From the NCBI GenBank assembly GCA_964036295.1, contig OZ038469.1, positions 10,990,067-11,054,066 on the forward strand: a stretch of 64,000 bases of DNA. The letters run 5' to 3'. The notes beneath the pieces were generated by a model that searched no databases, had not been told where the DNA came from, and worked only from the letters and a program-made list of their open reading frames with translations. Shown one piece after another: positions 1 through 10,918 of this stretch (its first letter is position 1; each line of letters opens with the position of its first letter). The stretch is from Plumapathes pennacea. Its lineage: Eukaryota; Cnidaria; Anthozoa; Antipatharia; Myriopathidae. Both the position numbers and the translations under genes were made by a program.

Positions 1-653
1 TCAGGGAAATTGAGAAGCTTCAAAGAAAAACACAAGAGCTGGCTATCCAGGTTGCTGCTCTGAATGACGTTCTGTTGAACAAGCTGAAGAAAGCAGCGGA
101 GAAAACAGATATTTACGAAGCCAAAGTTGATGCAGCGCAGAGCGAAAGTGACCAAGAGGCAGATGACAGCGAGGAATCCAGCATCGGCGGCTTTGATAAC
201 GATCAAGAAGATGAAGAGAGCGATGAATGGGAAGAGAGTGGTGATTCGGTCAACGAAAGTGAGGGGATTGAGATGAGCGAAGTCGAGCAGGAACAAGAAG
301 ATAAAGAAGAGACAGATGAAGTCCAGAACTATCAGCAAATGGAGGAGGAGAAGCAGAAAGAGGCATATATGATCGACTCCTCCATCACCGATTTTTACGG
401 CTATGAAGGAGACGATGAGGGAGAGACAGAAGAAGGCAGGGAAAGCGCACCAAGTGAAACGGATGAGGTCCAGAATTATCTGAAACTTGAAGAGCAGGAG
501 GGCGTGAAGAAGGAGGAAATGGGTGAAAGGAGCGACGCCGCAAGCAATGCTGGTCAGAGAAGACGTGGACGCGGAAGATTTACAAACTTCTTCGACGCCG
601 TGCGGCGACTTTTCCGGCATTGTATTCCAAGACGAAGAAGACAAAGAAATTAG
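1..653 (+). CDS. Acidic coiled-coil protein, array copy 1 (partial, 5' end outside window)
   Basis: This is the 3' part of the acidic gene repeated three more times in the array. The reading frame is open from base 3 and ends at the TAG at 651-653. Visible parts, in order, are a heptad-like coiled-coil stretch (REIEKLQRKTQEL onward), a long Glu/Asp-rich region holding two copies of ETDEVQNY, and an Arg-rich tail that begins with RRRGRGRF and contains the amphipathic segment FTNFFDAVRRLFRHC. The N-terminal part lies upstream of the window. I do not recognise the family. Identity to the other copies is near complete, so the copy looks recent and intact as far as it can be seen. Confidence 0.75.
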   Translation, partial: REIEKLQRKTQELAIQVAALNDVLLNKLKKAAEKTDIYEAKVDAAQSESDQEADDSEESSIGGFDNDQEDEESDEWEESGDSVNESEGIEMSEVEQEQEDKEETDEVQNYQQMEEEKQKEAYMIDSSITDFYGYEGDDEGETEEGRESAPSETDEVQNYLKLEEQEGVKKEEMGERSDAASNAGQRRRGRGRFTNFFDAVRRLFRHCIPRRRRQRN

Positions 654-1093
654 AGACTGATGAATTAGAGACAGTTTGAGGATGTTAATATATAGAAGGC
701 AAACATATAGTTACAATGTATACTTAAGTTGATAGAGATTAATTATTAAATGAATCGATGATCTTGAATGTTTTCCTGTGGTTGTGAACTACGTTTGCTC
801 GTTTAGATTAAAATATTCTTCAAAACACCTACTGTGACGCCCCCTCCCCCCTCCCCGCCCCCGAAGAGAGATCGAGTGAGACTGGGAAGCCGAAACAAGA
901 TGTGGTAGTTCGTTAAAAAGAATAAGAAAAGCTCTGGGGTCTAGCTCACTAGTTTAGTGTCCACGTTTTGTAGTTAAGGGTGAGGCTCTGTGCGCACCTT
1001 TTCATTTCAAAGCGAATTCACACAACATAGACAAATCGGTACGGTGTATTTGCTTTATAGATCGCACAACTGGAAAGCCCTCCCAACGTTTAG

Positions 1094-1180
1094 ATGGAAG
1101 AAGACATGGCGTACGCTTTATCCTTGCAAAAGAAGTTTGACAGTGAACAGATCAGTGATCGCAAAGAAAACTGTCGACCA
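1094..1180 (+). pseudogene. Truncated SPRTN 5' end, array unit 1
   Basis: The first 29 codons (MEEDMAYALSLQKKFDSEQ to NCRP) match native SPRTN exon 1 at 11294-11380 with a few substitutions. Similarity also covers the SPRTN 5' flank from about 919. Beyond 1180 the sequence has no relation to SPRTN, and the frame continues only to a stop at 1345. The SprT protease domain is absent, so no active enzyme can come from it. The promoter and start codon are kept, so it may still be transcribed. It lies about 1.9 kb upstream of acidic gene copy 2. Confidence 0.85.
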
Positions 1181-1600
1181 CGACTGTCGCTCTTACAGCA
1201 GCCTTATGGATTGTCGGATGTGATTCCAAGAGTTACAACTTGTAAAATTCAGCAAAATGATTACGTAACTCTTTGCACATTTTTTGTTGACCGCGCACGT
1301 GATCATCCTGTTTTTTTCAAGTCAGCGGTCATGCGTATTGAGTAATAAATATAGTTCACAGCGAACTGTTTGTTCAAGGATATTTATTGAAATTATATAC
1401 TGGTTCTATACCAAAGAATCTTGGCTTAATAGTTCGCACAAACTGTTGACCTGCTCATGGAACGAAAAATGAATTGTAGTAACCTTGGTGTAGCGTACTC
1501 ACTCGAAGCAAAGACGTTTTTCACCCGAGGACAGAGATGATTGTACTGGCCCAAACGCTGGATCGCCAACAGAGAGTCGCGTCCTGAGAAATTTCGATCT

Positions 1601-1609
1601 CAGGTAAGA
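1601..1609 (+). other. Consensus splice donor (CAG|GTAAGA), repeated in each array unit
   Basis: A perfect CAG|GTAAGA occurs at 1601-1609. The same site is present in the next units with GT at 4948 and 8284. It lies about 500 bases downstream of each truncated SPRTN start and about 1.1-1.4 kb upstream of the next acidic ORF. Acceptor-like sequence TTCTTTCACAG precedes 2709. A spliced leader joining the captured SPRTN promoter to the acidic ORF is therefore possible. This is inference from sequence only. Confidence 0.4.
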
Positions 1610-1770
1610 TAGTTAAACTCTTCCCCCTGTAACTGTTCTTCCTTTTTCTTCTGAGGCGTTCAATATTAATTATTTAGTCTCGTGGGCCACGCATTTGTTT
1701 TAGGACCTTTAGTTTTCATCCAAAATGGGCGCCATTTCTCTCTACCTTACAACATTTCGGCTTCTGTTTT

Positions 1771-2222
1771 GAATGAAATATAGCAGCTGCTGATTTACAA
1801 ATGAACATACATAAATATTGAACCTGTGTTTAGTTTTTTTCTACTATATTAACTTAAATTCCTTTGCTTGCTACCGAGCGACTTTTGTTCAAACGTTTCG
1901 GCATTAAAAGTGCAAAAAAAAAAAATGTTTTGAAAAGTACAAACTATTAGCCACATCGCATCGATTCATGACTATTTTGCCTGAGTTTGCATTCAATTCG
2001 GCTTGCGTATTGAATGAAATTCTGCAGCTGCTGATTCACAAATGAACATAAATATTTAGGCTTTGTTTATATGTTTTTTACTAAATTGGCAGTTGAGTTC
2101 CTTCGCTTGTTGCCGAGCGACTTTCGTTCAAACGTTTCGGCACCATGCAAATAAATGTCGACAAGTATAAACTATCAGCCCCATCGCATCGATTCATGAC
2201 TATTTTGCTGATTTTGCTTTGA
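1771..2222 (+). repeat. Internal ~240-bp direct duplication in the array spacer
   Basis: The segment beginning GAATGAAAT, followed by CAGCTGCTGATT, CGAGCGACTTT, CAAACGTTTCGGCA and the ending CATCGCATCGATTCATGAC, occurs twice with an offset of about 241 bases. The first copy starts at 1771 and the second at 2012. The same doubled structure is present in the next units, near 5110-5560 and 8450-8890, so it predates amplification of the array. No coding function is visible. Confidence 0.8.
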
Positions 2223-2342
2223 ATTTACTTCCAGATGTAACTCGTTGTAAATATTTTAATTACACATAATCTAATTCTAGTACTTGCAGATATTGCAAAG
2301 AAACCTTATTTCCAGTCCAACATGCATGAACTCAACTTTTTT

Positions 2343-2350
2343 TGACGTCA
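2343..2350. promoter_or_regulatory. Palindromic CRE-like site TGACGTCA upstream of acidic gene copy 2
   Basis: TGACGTCA is a full match to the CREB/ATF consensus. It is retained in the other units (in the TTTTTGACGTCAAATTG context near 5687 and 9023) about 640 bases before each acidic ORF. Conservation across recent duplicates says little about function. Listed as a candidate only. Confidence 0.25.
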
Positions 2351-2987
2351 AATTGACTATTTAACTTCCCAGTTTTGCGTGATAATTGCTTAAAGTTGTC
2401 GCTAAGATGCTCCTGTGCTTTTCGTGTAGATAAAACAAATACAAAGTGATTTTCAATGCCGCCATATTTATATACTTGCAGACAGTGCAGAGCTACCGTG
2501 CCCCGTATTGCTTATTTGTTTGTTGCTCTCAGAAATCAGAAGTGAAAATAATACAAATGCATATCCTTCTTTCAAATAAAACGCTTCCCTGCTTGTAGTT
2601 CCTTCATATGGCAGCAGCCCAGAAACGAAGGGGGGAGGGGAGGGGTTATCTGCCTTAAACCCTGTTTATCAGCTTACACAATCAGTTTATGGTTTGATTC
2701 TTTCACAGTGGAAAGGTTTTCCAGTGAGTTATTTAATTGCGTTCTTATCAAAGTTTCCTTATTGCATTGTTGGAATTATTCATCTCGCAAACATTATCAG
2801 GTCGGTCTTATGCGTCCGCGCGCGCAAACCGCTTGTTGAATGTGTCGTCACAAAGCAGTTGCTAAGCTGTAGACTCTCAAACACAGAAAGTTCTTGTCGA
2901 GAGAGGAGCTTCACTTTCGACACCATTGTTCAACGCATTTTTGTACCGTTTATACCGAGAAAAACACCTCCGATTTTAGTGCAAGAT

Positions 2988-4004
2988 ATGGATAACTTTC
3001 TATTTGAAATAGAAAGCGATACTGGTTATGGAGCCGGCAGTGAATTATCCTACGGTTCGACGAAGAGCGGCGACAAAATCATCCTGAGCCGAGATGAAGA
3101 GGTACTCTGGGCAAACCCAATGACCATCTACAAGACGTCGAAGTATGAAGAAAGGAGACGCAAGCAAATATACATCCATGACTGGATCACAAGTGTGAAT
3201 ATGGCGTTGTTCCCCCAGATGATGGTGGACGACCAAAATAATACAGCGACAAAAACAAAAACAGTCCTGCCAGATGACGTACAGGCTAATGTCACCAAGG
3301 ATGAAGGAGACTACAAGGGAAATAGTGCCTCGGAAAACGTGAAGGAAGAGGTCAGGGAAATTGAGAAGCTTCGAAGAAAAACACAAGAGCTGGCTATCCA
3401 GGTTGCTGCTCTGAATGACGTTCTGTTGAACAAGCTGAAGAAAGCAGCGGAGAAAACAGATATTTACGAAGCCAAAGTTGATGCAGCGCAGAGCGAAAGT
3501 GACCAAGAGGCAGATGACAGCGAGGAATCCAGCATCGGCGGCTTTGATAACGATCAAGAAGATGAAGAGAGCGATGAATGGGAAGAGAGTAGTGATTCAG
3601 TCAACGAAAGTGAGGGGATTGAGATGAGCGAAGTCGAGCAGGAACAAGAAGATGAGGAAGAGACAGATGAAGTCCAGATCTATCAGCAAATGGAGGAGGA
3701 GAAGCAGAAAGAAGCATATATGATCGACTCCTCCGTCAACGATTTTTACGATTATGAAGGAGACGATGAGGGAGAGACAGAAGAAGGTAGGGAAAGCGCA
3801 CCAAGTGAAACGGATGAGGTCCAGAATTATCTGAAACTTGAAGAGCAGGAGGGCGTGAAGAAGGAGGAAATGGGTGAAAGGAGCGACGCCGCAAGCAATG
3901 CTGGTCAGAGAAGACGTGGACGCGGAAGATTTACAAACTTCTTCGACGCCGTGCGGCGACTTTTCCGACATTGTATTCCAAGACGAAGAAGACAAAGAAA
4001 TTAG
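2988..4004 (+). CDS. Acidic coiled-coil protein, array copy 2 (338 aa, orphan)
   Basis: This intronless ORF encodes 338 residues from the ATG at 2988 (MDNFLFEIESDTGYG). An upstream open stretch back to 2694 exists here, but it is broken by TAA at 9611-9613 in copy 4, which supports MDNF as the start. In order, the protein has a polar N-terminal region with a conserved-looking WANPMTIYKTSKYEERRRKQ segment, a coiled coil (about residues 120-165), an acidic Glu/Asp-rich stretch with duplicated TDEVQ motifs, and a basic C-terminus ending RRRRQRN. No signal peptide or membrane segment is visible. The family is not recognised. A charged scaffold or nucleic-acid-associated protein is possible but unsupported. 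It differs from copies 3 and 4 at scattered residues only. Confidence 0.7.
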   Translation: MDNFLFEIESDTGYGAGSELSYGSTKSGDKIILSRDEEVLWANPMTIYKTSKYEERRRKQIYIHDWITSVNMALFPQMMVDDQNNTATKTKTVLPDDVQANVTKDEGDYKGNSASENVKEEVREIEKLRRKTQELAIQVAALNDVLLNKLKKAAEKTDIYEAKVDAAQSESDQEADDSEESSIGGFDNDQEDEESDEWEESSDSVNESEGIEMSEVEQEQEDEEETDEVQIYQQMEEEKQKEAYMIDSSVNDFYDYEGDDEGETEEGRESAPSETDEVQNYLKLEEQEGVKKEEMGERSDAASNAGQRRRGRGRFTNFFDAVRRLFRHCIPRRRRQRN

Positions 4005-4432
4005 AGACAGTTTGAGGATGGAATTAATATATAGAAGACAAACATATAGTTACAATGTATACTTAAGTTGATAGAGATTGACTATTAAATGAATCGATGA
4101 TCTTGAATGTTTTCCTGTGGTTGTGACCTACGTATGCTCGTTTAGATTAAAATATTCTTCAAAACAGCTACTGTGCCGCCCCCTCCCCCCTCCCCGCCCC
4201 CGAACAGAGTTCGAGTAAGACTGGGAAGCCGCAACAAGATGTGGCAGTTCGTTAAAAAGAATAAGAAAAGCCCTGGGGTCTAGCTCACTAGTTTAGTGTC
4301 CAAGTTTTGTAGTTATGGCTGAGGCTCTGTGTGCACCTTTTCATTTCAAAGCGAATTCACACAACATAGACAAATCGGTACGGTGTATTTGCTTTATAGA
4401 TCGCACAACTGGAAAGCCCTCCCAACGTTTAG

Positions 4433-4519
4433 ATGGAAGAAGACATGGCGTATGCTTTATCCTTGCAAAAGAAGTTTGACAACGAACAGATCAGTGATCG
4501 CAAAGAAAACTGTCGACCA
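4433..4519 (+). pseudogene. Truncated SPRTN 5' end, array unit 2
   Basis: Twenty-nine codons related to SPRTN exon 1 (MEEDMAYALSLQKKFDNEQ to NCRP) are followed directly by an in-frame TGA at 4520-4522, at the array junction. Its upstream flank also matches the native SPRTN promoter region. The protease domain is missing. This unit keeps the uninterrupted CCCTGGGG site that holds a transposon in the last unit (10919). Confidence 0.85.
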
Positions 4520-6322
4520 TGACTGTCGCTTGTACAGCAGCCTCATGGATTGCCGGATGAGATTCCAAGAGTTACAACTTGTAAAAGTTCAGCAAAATGA
4601 TTACGTAACTCTTTGCATATCTTTTGTTGACCGCGCACGTGATCATCCTGTTTCTTCGAGTCAGCGGTCATACGTATTGAGTAATAAATATAGTTGACAG
4701 CGAACTGTTTGTTCAAGGATATTTTTTTGAAATTAGTTATATACTGGTTCTATACCAAAGAGTCTTGGTTTAATAGTTCGCACAAACTGTTGACCTGCTC
4801 ATGGAACGAAAAATGAACTGTAGTAACCTTGGTGTGGCGTACTCACTCGAAGCAAAGACGTTTTTCACCCGAGGACAGAGATGATTGTGCTGGCCCAAAC
4901 GCTGGATCGCCAACAGAGAGTCGCGTCCTGAGAAATTTCCGTCTCAGGTAAGATAGTTAAACTTTTCCCCTCGAACTGTTCTTCCTTTTTCTTCTGAGGC
5001 GTTCAATATTAATTATTTAGTCTCGTGGGCCCCGCATTTTTTAGGACCTTTAGTCTTCATCCAAAATGGGCGCCATTTCTCTCTACCTTACAACATTTCG
5101 GCTTGTGTTTTGAATGAAATGTAGCAGCTGCTGATTTACAAATGAACATACATAAATATTGAACCTGTGTTTAGTTTTTTTCTACTATATTAACTTAAAT
5201 TCCTTTGCTTGCTACCGAGCGACTTTTGTTCAAACGCTTCGGCATTAAAAATGCAAAAAAAATGTTTTGAAAAGTACAAACTATTAGCCACAGCGCATCG
5301 ATTCATGACTATTTTGCTGAGTTTGCATTTAATTCTCCTTGGGTATTGAATGAAATTCTGCAGCTGCTGATTCACAAATAAACAAAAATATTTAGCCTTT
5401 GTTTATTTATTTTTACTAAATTGGCAGTTGAGTTCCTTCGCTTGTTGCCGAGCGACTTTCGTTCAAACGTTTCGACACTATGCAAATAAATGTCGACAAG
5501 TATAAACTATCAGCCGCATCGCATCGATTCATGACTATTTTGCTGAGTTTGCTTTGAATTTACTTCCAGATGTAACTCGTAAATATTTTAATTACACATA
5601 GTCTGATTCTAGTACTTGCAGATATTGCAAAGAAACTTTATTTCCAGTCCAACATGCATGAACTCAACACTTTTTGACGTCAAATTGACTATTTACTTTC
5701 CCATTTTATCGTGATAATTGCTTAAAGTTATCGCTAAGATGCTCCTGTGTTTCCCGTGTAGATAAAACAAATACGAAGTGATCTTTTAATGCCGCCATAT
5801 TTATATACTTGCAGACAGTGCAGAGCTACCGTGCCCCGTATGGCTTATTTCTTTGTTGCTTTCAGAAATCATAAGTGAAAAAAAAATACAAATGCATATC
5901 CTTCTTTCAAATAAAACGCTTCACTGTTGGTAGTTCCTTCCTCTGGCAGCAGCCCACAAATACAGGGGGGAGGGGAAGGGTTCTCCGCCTTAAACCCTGT
6001 TTATAATTTTACACAATCAGTTTATGGTTTGATTCTTTCACAGTGGGAAGGTTTTCCAGTGAGTTATTTAATTGCGTTCTTATCAAAGTTTGCTTATTGC
6101 ATTGTTGGAATTATTCATCTCGAAAAAATTATCAGGTCGGTCTTATGCGTCCGCGCGCGCAAACCGCTTGTTGAATGTGTCGTCACAAAGCAGTTGCTAA
6201 GCTATAGACGCTCAAACACAGAAAGTTCTTGTCGAGAGAGGAGTTTTACTTTCGACACCATTGTTCAACGCGTTTTTGTATCGTATATACCGAGAAAAAC
6301 ACCGCCGATTTTAATGCAAGAA

Positions 6323-7339
6323 ATGGATAACTTTCTATTTGAAATAGAAAGCGATACTGGTTATGGAGCCGGCAGTGAATTATCCTGCGGTTCGACGAAG
6401 AGCGGCGACAAAATCATCCTGAGCCGAGATGAAGAGGTACTCTGGGCAAACCCAATGACCATCTACAAGACGTCGAAGTATGAAGAAAGGAGACGCAAGC
6501 AAATATACATCCATGACTGGATCACAAGTGTGAATATGGCGTTGTTCCCCCAGATGATGGTGGACGACCAAAATAATACAGCGACAAAAACAAAAACAGT
6601 CCTGCCAGATGACGTACAGGCTAATGTCACCCAGGATGAAGGAGACTACAAGGGAAATAGTGCCTCGGAAAACGTGAAGGAAGAGGTCAGGGAAATTGAG
6701 AAGCTTCGAAGAAAAACACAAGAGCTGGCTATCCAGGTTGCTGCTCTGAATGACGTTCTGTTGAACAAGCTGAAGAAAGCAGCGGAGAAAACAGATATTT
6801 ACGAAGCCAAAGTTGATGCAGCGCAGAGCGAAAGTGACCAAGAGGCAGATGACAGCGAGGAATCCAGCATCGGCGGCTTTGATAACGATCAAGAAGATGA
6901 AGAGAGCGATGAATGGGAAGAGAGTGGTGATTCGGTCAACGAAAGTGAGGGGATTGAGATGAGCGAAGTTGAGCAGGAACAAGAAGATGAAGAAGAGACA
7001 GATGAAGTCCAGAACTATCACCAAATGGAAGAGGAGAAGCAGAAAGAGGCATATATGATCGACTCCTCCATCACCGATTTTTACGGTTATGAAGGAGACG
7101 ATGAGGGAGAGACAGAAGAAGGCAGGGAAAGCGCACCAAGTGAAACGGATGAGGTCCAGAATTATCTGAAACTTGAAGAGCAGGAGGACGTGAAGAAGGA
7201 GGAAATGGGCGAAAGCAGCGACGCCGCAAACAATGCTGGTCAGAGAAGACGTGGACGCGGAAGATTTACAAACTTCTTCGACGCCGTGCGGCGACTTTTC
7301 CGGCATTGTATTCCAAGACGAAGATGGCAAAGAAATTAG
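6323..7339 (+). CDS. Acidic coiled-coil protein, array copy 3 (338 aa, orphan)
   Basis: This has the same 338-residue length and architecture as copy 2. ATG at 6323 (MDNF) is preceded in frame by another ATG at 6314 (MQEMDN). The context GAAATGG is good for initiation. The upstream open stretch to 5927 is treated as untranslated, because it is interrupted in copy 4. Differences from copy 2 include ITDFYGYEG versus VNDFYDYEG, and a Trp in the terminal basic tail (RRRWQRN). Preservation of exact length in three complete copies suggests coding constraint, very recent duplication, or gene conversion. These cannot be told apart by eye. Confidence 0.7.
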   Translation: MDNFLFEIESDTGYGAGSELSCGSTKSGDKIILSRDEEVLWANPMTIYKTSKYEERRRKQIYIHDWITSVNMALFPQMMVDDQNNTATKTKTVLPDDVQANVTQDEGDYKGNSASENVKEEVREIEKLRRKTQELAIQVAALNDVLLNKLKKAAEKTDIYEAKVDAAQSESDQEADDSEESSIGGFDNDQEDEESDEWEESGDSVNESEGIEMSEVEQEQEDEEETDEVQNYHQMEEEKQKEAYMIDSSITDFYGYEGDDEGETEEGRESAPSETDEVQNYLKLEEQEDVKKEEMGESSDAANNAGQRRRGRGRFTNFFDAVRRLFRHCIPRRRWQRN

Positions 7340-7772
7340 AGACTGATGAATTAGAGACAGTTTGAGGATGTTAATATATAGAAGGCAAACATATAGTTAC
7401 GATGTATACTTAAGTTGATAGAGATTAATTATTAAATGAATCGATGATCTTGAATGTTTTCCTGTGGTTGTGACCTACGTATGCTCGTTTAGATTAAAAT
7501 ATTCTTCAAAACAGCTACTGTGCCGCCCCCTCCCCGCAGCCGAAGAGAGATCGAGTAAGACTGGGAAGCCGCAACAAGATGTGGCAGTTCGTTAAAAAGA
7601 ATAAGAAAAGCCCTGGGGTCTAGCTCACTAGTTTAGTGTCCAAGTTTTGTAGTTATGGGTGAGGCTCTGTGCGCACCTTTTCATTTCAAAGCGAATTCAC
7701 ACAACATAGACAAATCGGTACGGTGTATTTGCTTTATAGATCGCACAACTGGAAAGCCCTCCCAACGTTTAG

Positions 7773-7859
7773 ATGGAAGAAGACATGGCGTATGCTTTAT
7801 CATTGCAAAAGAAGTTTGACAGTGAACAGATCAGTGATCGCAAAGAAAACTGTCGACCA
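7773..7859 (+). pseudogene. Truncated SPRTN 5' end, array unit 3
   Basis: This is the third truncated copy of the SPRTN start, again 29 codons and again broken at the same codon. The frame runs on into array spacer for a short distance and stops before any protease motif. Upstream sequence from about 7595 is homologous to the native SPRTN promoter region. Confidence 0.85.
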
Positions 7860-9667
7860 CGATTGTCGCTCGTACAGCAACCTTATGGATTGCCGGATGT
7901 GATTCCAAGAGTTACAACTTGTAAAAGTTCGGCAAAATGATTACGTAACTCTTTGCACATCTTTTGTTGACCGCGCACGTGATCATCCTGTTTTTTCGAG
8001 TCAGCGGTCATGCGTATTGAGTAATAAATATAGTTCACAGCGAACTGTTTGTTCAAGGATATTTTTTTGAAATTATATACTGGTTCTATACCAAAGAATC
8101 TTGGTTTAATAGTTCGCACAAACTGTTGACCTGCTCATGGAACGAAAAATGAACTGTAGTAACCTTGGTGTAGCGTACTCACTCGAAGCAAAGACGTTTT
8201 TCACCCGAGGACAGAGATGATTGTGCTGGCCCAAACGCTGGATCGCCAACAGAGAGTCGCGTCCTGAGAAATTTCGATCTCAGGTAAGATAGTTAAACTC
8301 TTCCCCCTGTAACTGTTCTTCCTTTTTCTTCTGAGGCGTTCAATATTAATTATTTAGTCTCGTGGGCCACGCATTTTCTTTAGGACCTTTAGTTTTCATC
8401 CAAAATGGGCGCCATTTCTCTCTACCTTACAACATTTCGGCTTGTGTTTTGAATGAAATATAGCAGCTGCTGATTTACAAATGAACATACATAAATATTG
8501 AACCTGTGTTTAGTTTTTTTCTACTATATTAACTTAAATTCTTTTCCTTGCTACCGAGCGACTTTTGTTCAAACGTTTCGGCATTAAAAGTGCAAAAAAA
8601 AAAAATGTTTTGATAAGTACAAACTATTAGCCACATCGCATCGCTTCATAACTATTTTGCCTGAGTTTGCATTCAATTCGGCTTGCGTATTGCATGAAAT
8701 TCTGCAGCTGCTGATTCACAAATGAACATAAATATTTAGCCTGTGTTTATTTATTTTTTACTAAATTGACAGTTGAGTTCCTTCCCTTGTTGCCGAGCGA
8801 CTTTCGTTCAAACGTTTCGGCACCATGCAAATAAATGTCGACAAGTATAAACTATCAGCCCCATCGCATCGATTCATGACTATTTTGCTGATTTTGCTTT
8901 GAATTTACTTCCAGATGTAACTCGTTGTAAATATTTTAATTACACATAATCTAATTCTAGTACTTGCAGATATTGCAAAGAAACTTTATTTCCAGTCCAA
9001 CATGCATGAACTCAACTTTTTTTGACGTCAAATTGACTATTTAATTTCCCAGTTTTGCGTGATAATTGTTTAAAGTTATCACTAAGATGCTCCTGTGCTT
9101 TTCGTGTAGATAAAACAAATACAAAGTGATTTTCAATGCCGCCATATTTATATACTTGCAGACAGTGCAGAGCTACCGTGCCCCGTATTGCTTATTTGTT
9201 TGTTGCTCTCAGAAATCAGAAGTGAAAATAATACAAATGCATATCCTTCTTTCAAATAAAACGCTTCCCTGCTTGTAGTTCCTTCATATGGCAGCAGCCC
9301 AGAAACGAAGGGGGGAGGGGAGGGGTTATCTGCCTTAAACCCTGTTTATCAGCTTACACAATCAGTTTATGGTTTGATTCTTTCACAGTGGAAAGGTTTT
9401 CCAGTGAGTTATTTAATTGCGTTCTTATCAAAGTTTCCTTATTGCATTGTTGGAATTATTTATCTCGCAAACATTATCAGGTCGGTCTTATGCGTCCGCG
9501 CGCGCAAACCGCTTGTTGGATGTGTCGTCACAAAACAGTTGCTAAGCTATAGACGCTCAAACACAGAAAGTTCTTGTCGAGAGAGGAGTTTCACTTTCGA
9601 CACCATTGTTTAACGCATTTTTTTACCGTTTATACCGAGAAAAACACCGCCGATTTTAATGCAAGAA

Positions 9668-10684
9668 ATGGATAACTTTCTATTTGAAATAGAAAGCGAT
9701 ACTGGTTATGGAGCCGGCAGTGAATTATCCTACGGTTCGACGAAGAGCGGCGACAAAATCATCCTGAGCCGAGATGAAGAGGTACTCTGGGCAAACCCAA
9801 TGACCATCTACAAGACGTCGAAGTATGAAGAAAGGAGACGCAAGCAAATATACATCCATGACTGGATCACAAGTGTGAATATGGCGTTGTTCCCCCAGAT
9901 GATGGTGGACGACCAAATTAATACAGCGACAAAAACAAAAACAGTCCTGCCAGATGACGTACAGGCTAATGTCACCCAGGATGAAGGAGACTACAAGGGA
10001 AATAGTGCCTCGGAAAACGTGAAGGAAGAGGTCAGGGAAATTGAGAAGCTTCAAAGAAAAACACAAGAGCTGGCTATCCAGGTTGCTGCTCTGAATGACG
10101 TTCTGTTGAACAAGCTGAAGAAAGCAGCGGAGAAAACAGATATTTACGAAGCCAAACTTGATGCAGCGCAGAGCGAAAGTGACCAAGAGGCAGATGACAG
10201 CGAGGAATCCAGCATCGGCGGCTTTGATAACGATCAAGAAGATGAAGAGAGCGATGAATGGGAAGAGAGTAGTGATTCGGTCAACGAAAGTGAGGGGATT
10301 GAGATGAGCGAAGTTGAGCAGGAACAAGAAGATGAGGAAGAGACAGATGAAGTCCAGAACTATCACCAAATGGAAGAGGAGAAGCAGAAAGAGGCATATA
10401 TGGTCGACTCCTCCATCAACGATTTTTACGGTTATGAAGGAGACGATGAGGGAGAGATAGAAGAAGGCAGGGAAAGCGCACCAAGTGAAACGGATGAAGT
10501 TCAGAATTATCTGAAACTTGAAGAGCAGGAGGACGTGAAATGGGAGGAAAGCGGTGAAGTCAGGGACGCAGCAAACAATGTTGGTCAGGGAAGACGTGGA
10601 CGCGGAAGATTTACAAACTTCTTCGACGCCGTGCGGCGACTTTTCCAGCGTTGTCTTCCAAGACGAAGAAGACAAAGAAATTAG
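9668..10684 (+). CDS. Acidic coiled-coil protein, array copy 4 (338 aa, most diverged copy)
   Basis: This is the last array copy, directly upstream of intact SPRTN. It is again 338 residues from MDNF. It is the most diverged copy near the C-terminus: VKWEESGEVRDAANNVGQG replaces the VKKEEMGE form, and the tail reads FQRCLPRRRRQRN. A TAA at 9611-9613 interrupts the open stretch that precedes the other copies, placing the start at 9659 or 9668. Its position next to the native gene suggests that it is the ancestral locus, with the others copied from it. That order is inference. Confidence 0.7.
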   Translation: MDNFLFEIESDTGYGAGSELSYGSTKSGDKIILSRDEEVLWANPMTIYKTSKYEERRRKQIYIHDWITSVNMALFPQMMVDDQINTATKTKTVLPDDVQANVTQDEGDYKGNSASENVKEEVREIEKLQRKTQELAIQVAALNDVLLNKLKKAAEKTDIYEAKLDAAQSESDQEADDSEESSIGGFDNDQEDEESDEWEESSDSVNESEGIEMSEVEQEQEDEEETDEVQNYHQMEEEKQKEAYMVDSSINDFYGYEGDDEGEIEEGRESAPSETDEVQNYLKLEEQEDVKWEESGEVRDAANNVGQGRRGRGRFTNFFDAVRRLFQRCLPRRRRQRN

Positions 10685-10918
10685 AGACTGATAAATTTGA
10701 GACATTTTGAGGATGTTAATATATTCAAGGCAATGATATAGTTACAATGTATACATCAGGTGATAGATATTAAATTAAATGAATCGATGATCTTGAATGT
10801 TTGTCTATTGTTGTGACCTACCTATGTTTCCGTGCCCCACCCCCACGAAGATGTGTTAGAGATCGAGGAAGACAGGGAAGCCGCTACAAGATGAGTGGAA
10901 AGAATAAGAAAAGCCCTG

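Noticed and set aside
2694..2987. N-terminal extension of acidic gene copy 2 (and 5927-6322 in copy 3)
   Set aside because: The equivalent stretch has an in-frame TAA in copy 4, and the MDNF start gives equal lengths in all copies.
6380..7330. Long antisense ORF (316 aa) opposite acidic gene copy 3, also 9725-10705 (326 aa)
   Set aside because: It mirrors the biased codons of the sense gene (GAA/GAG read as TTC/CTC). In copy 2 the same antisense frame is broken (3045-3557 and 3597-3995), while the sense frame stays intact in every copy.
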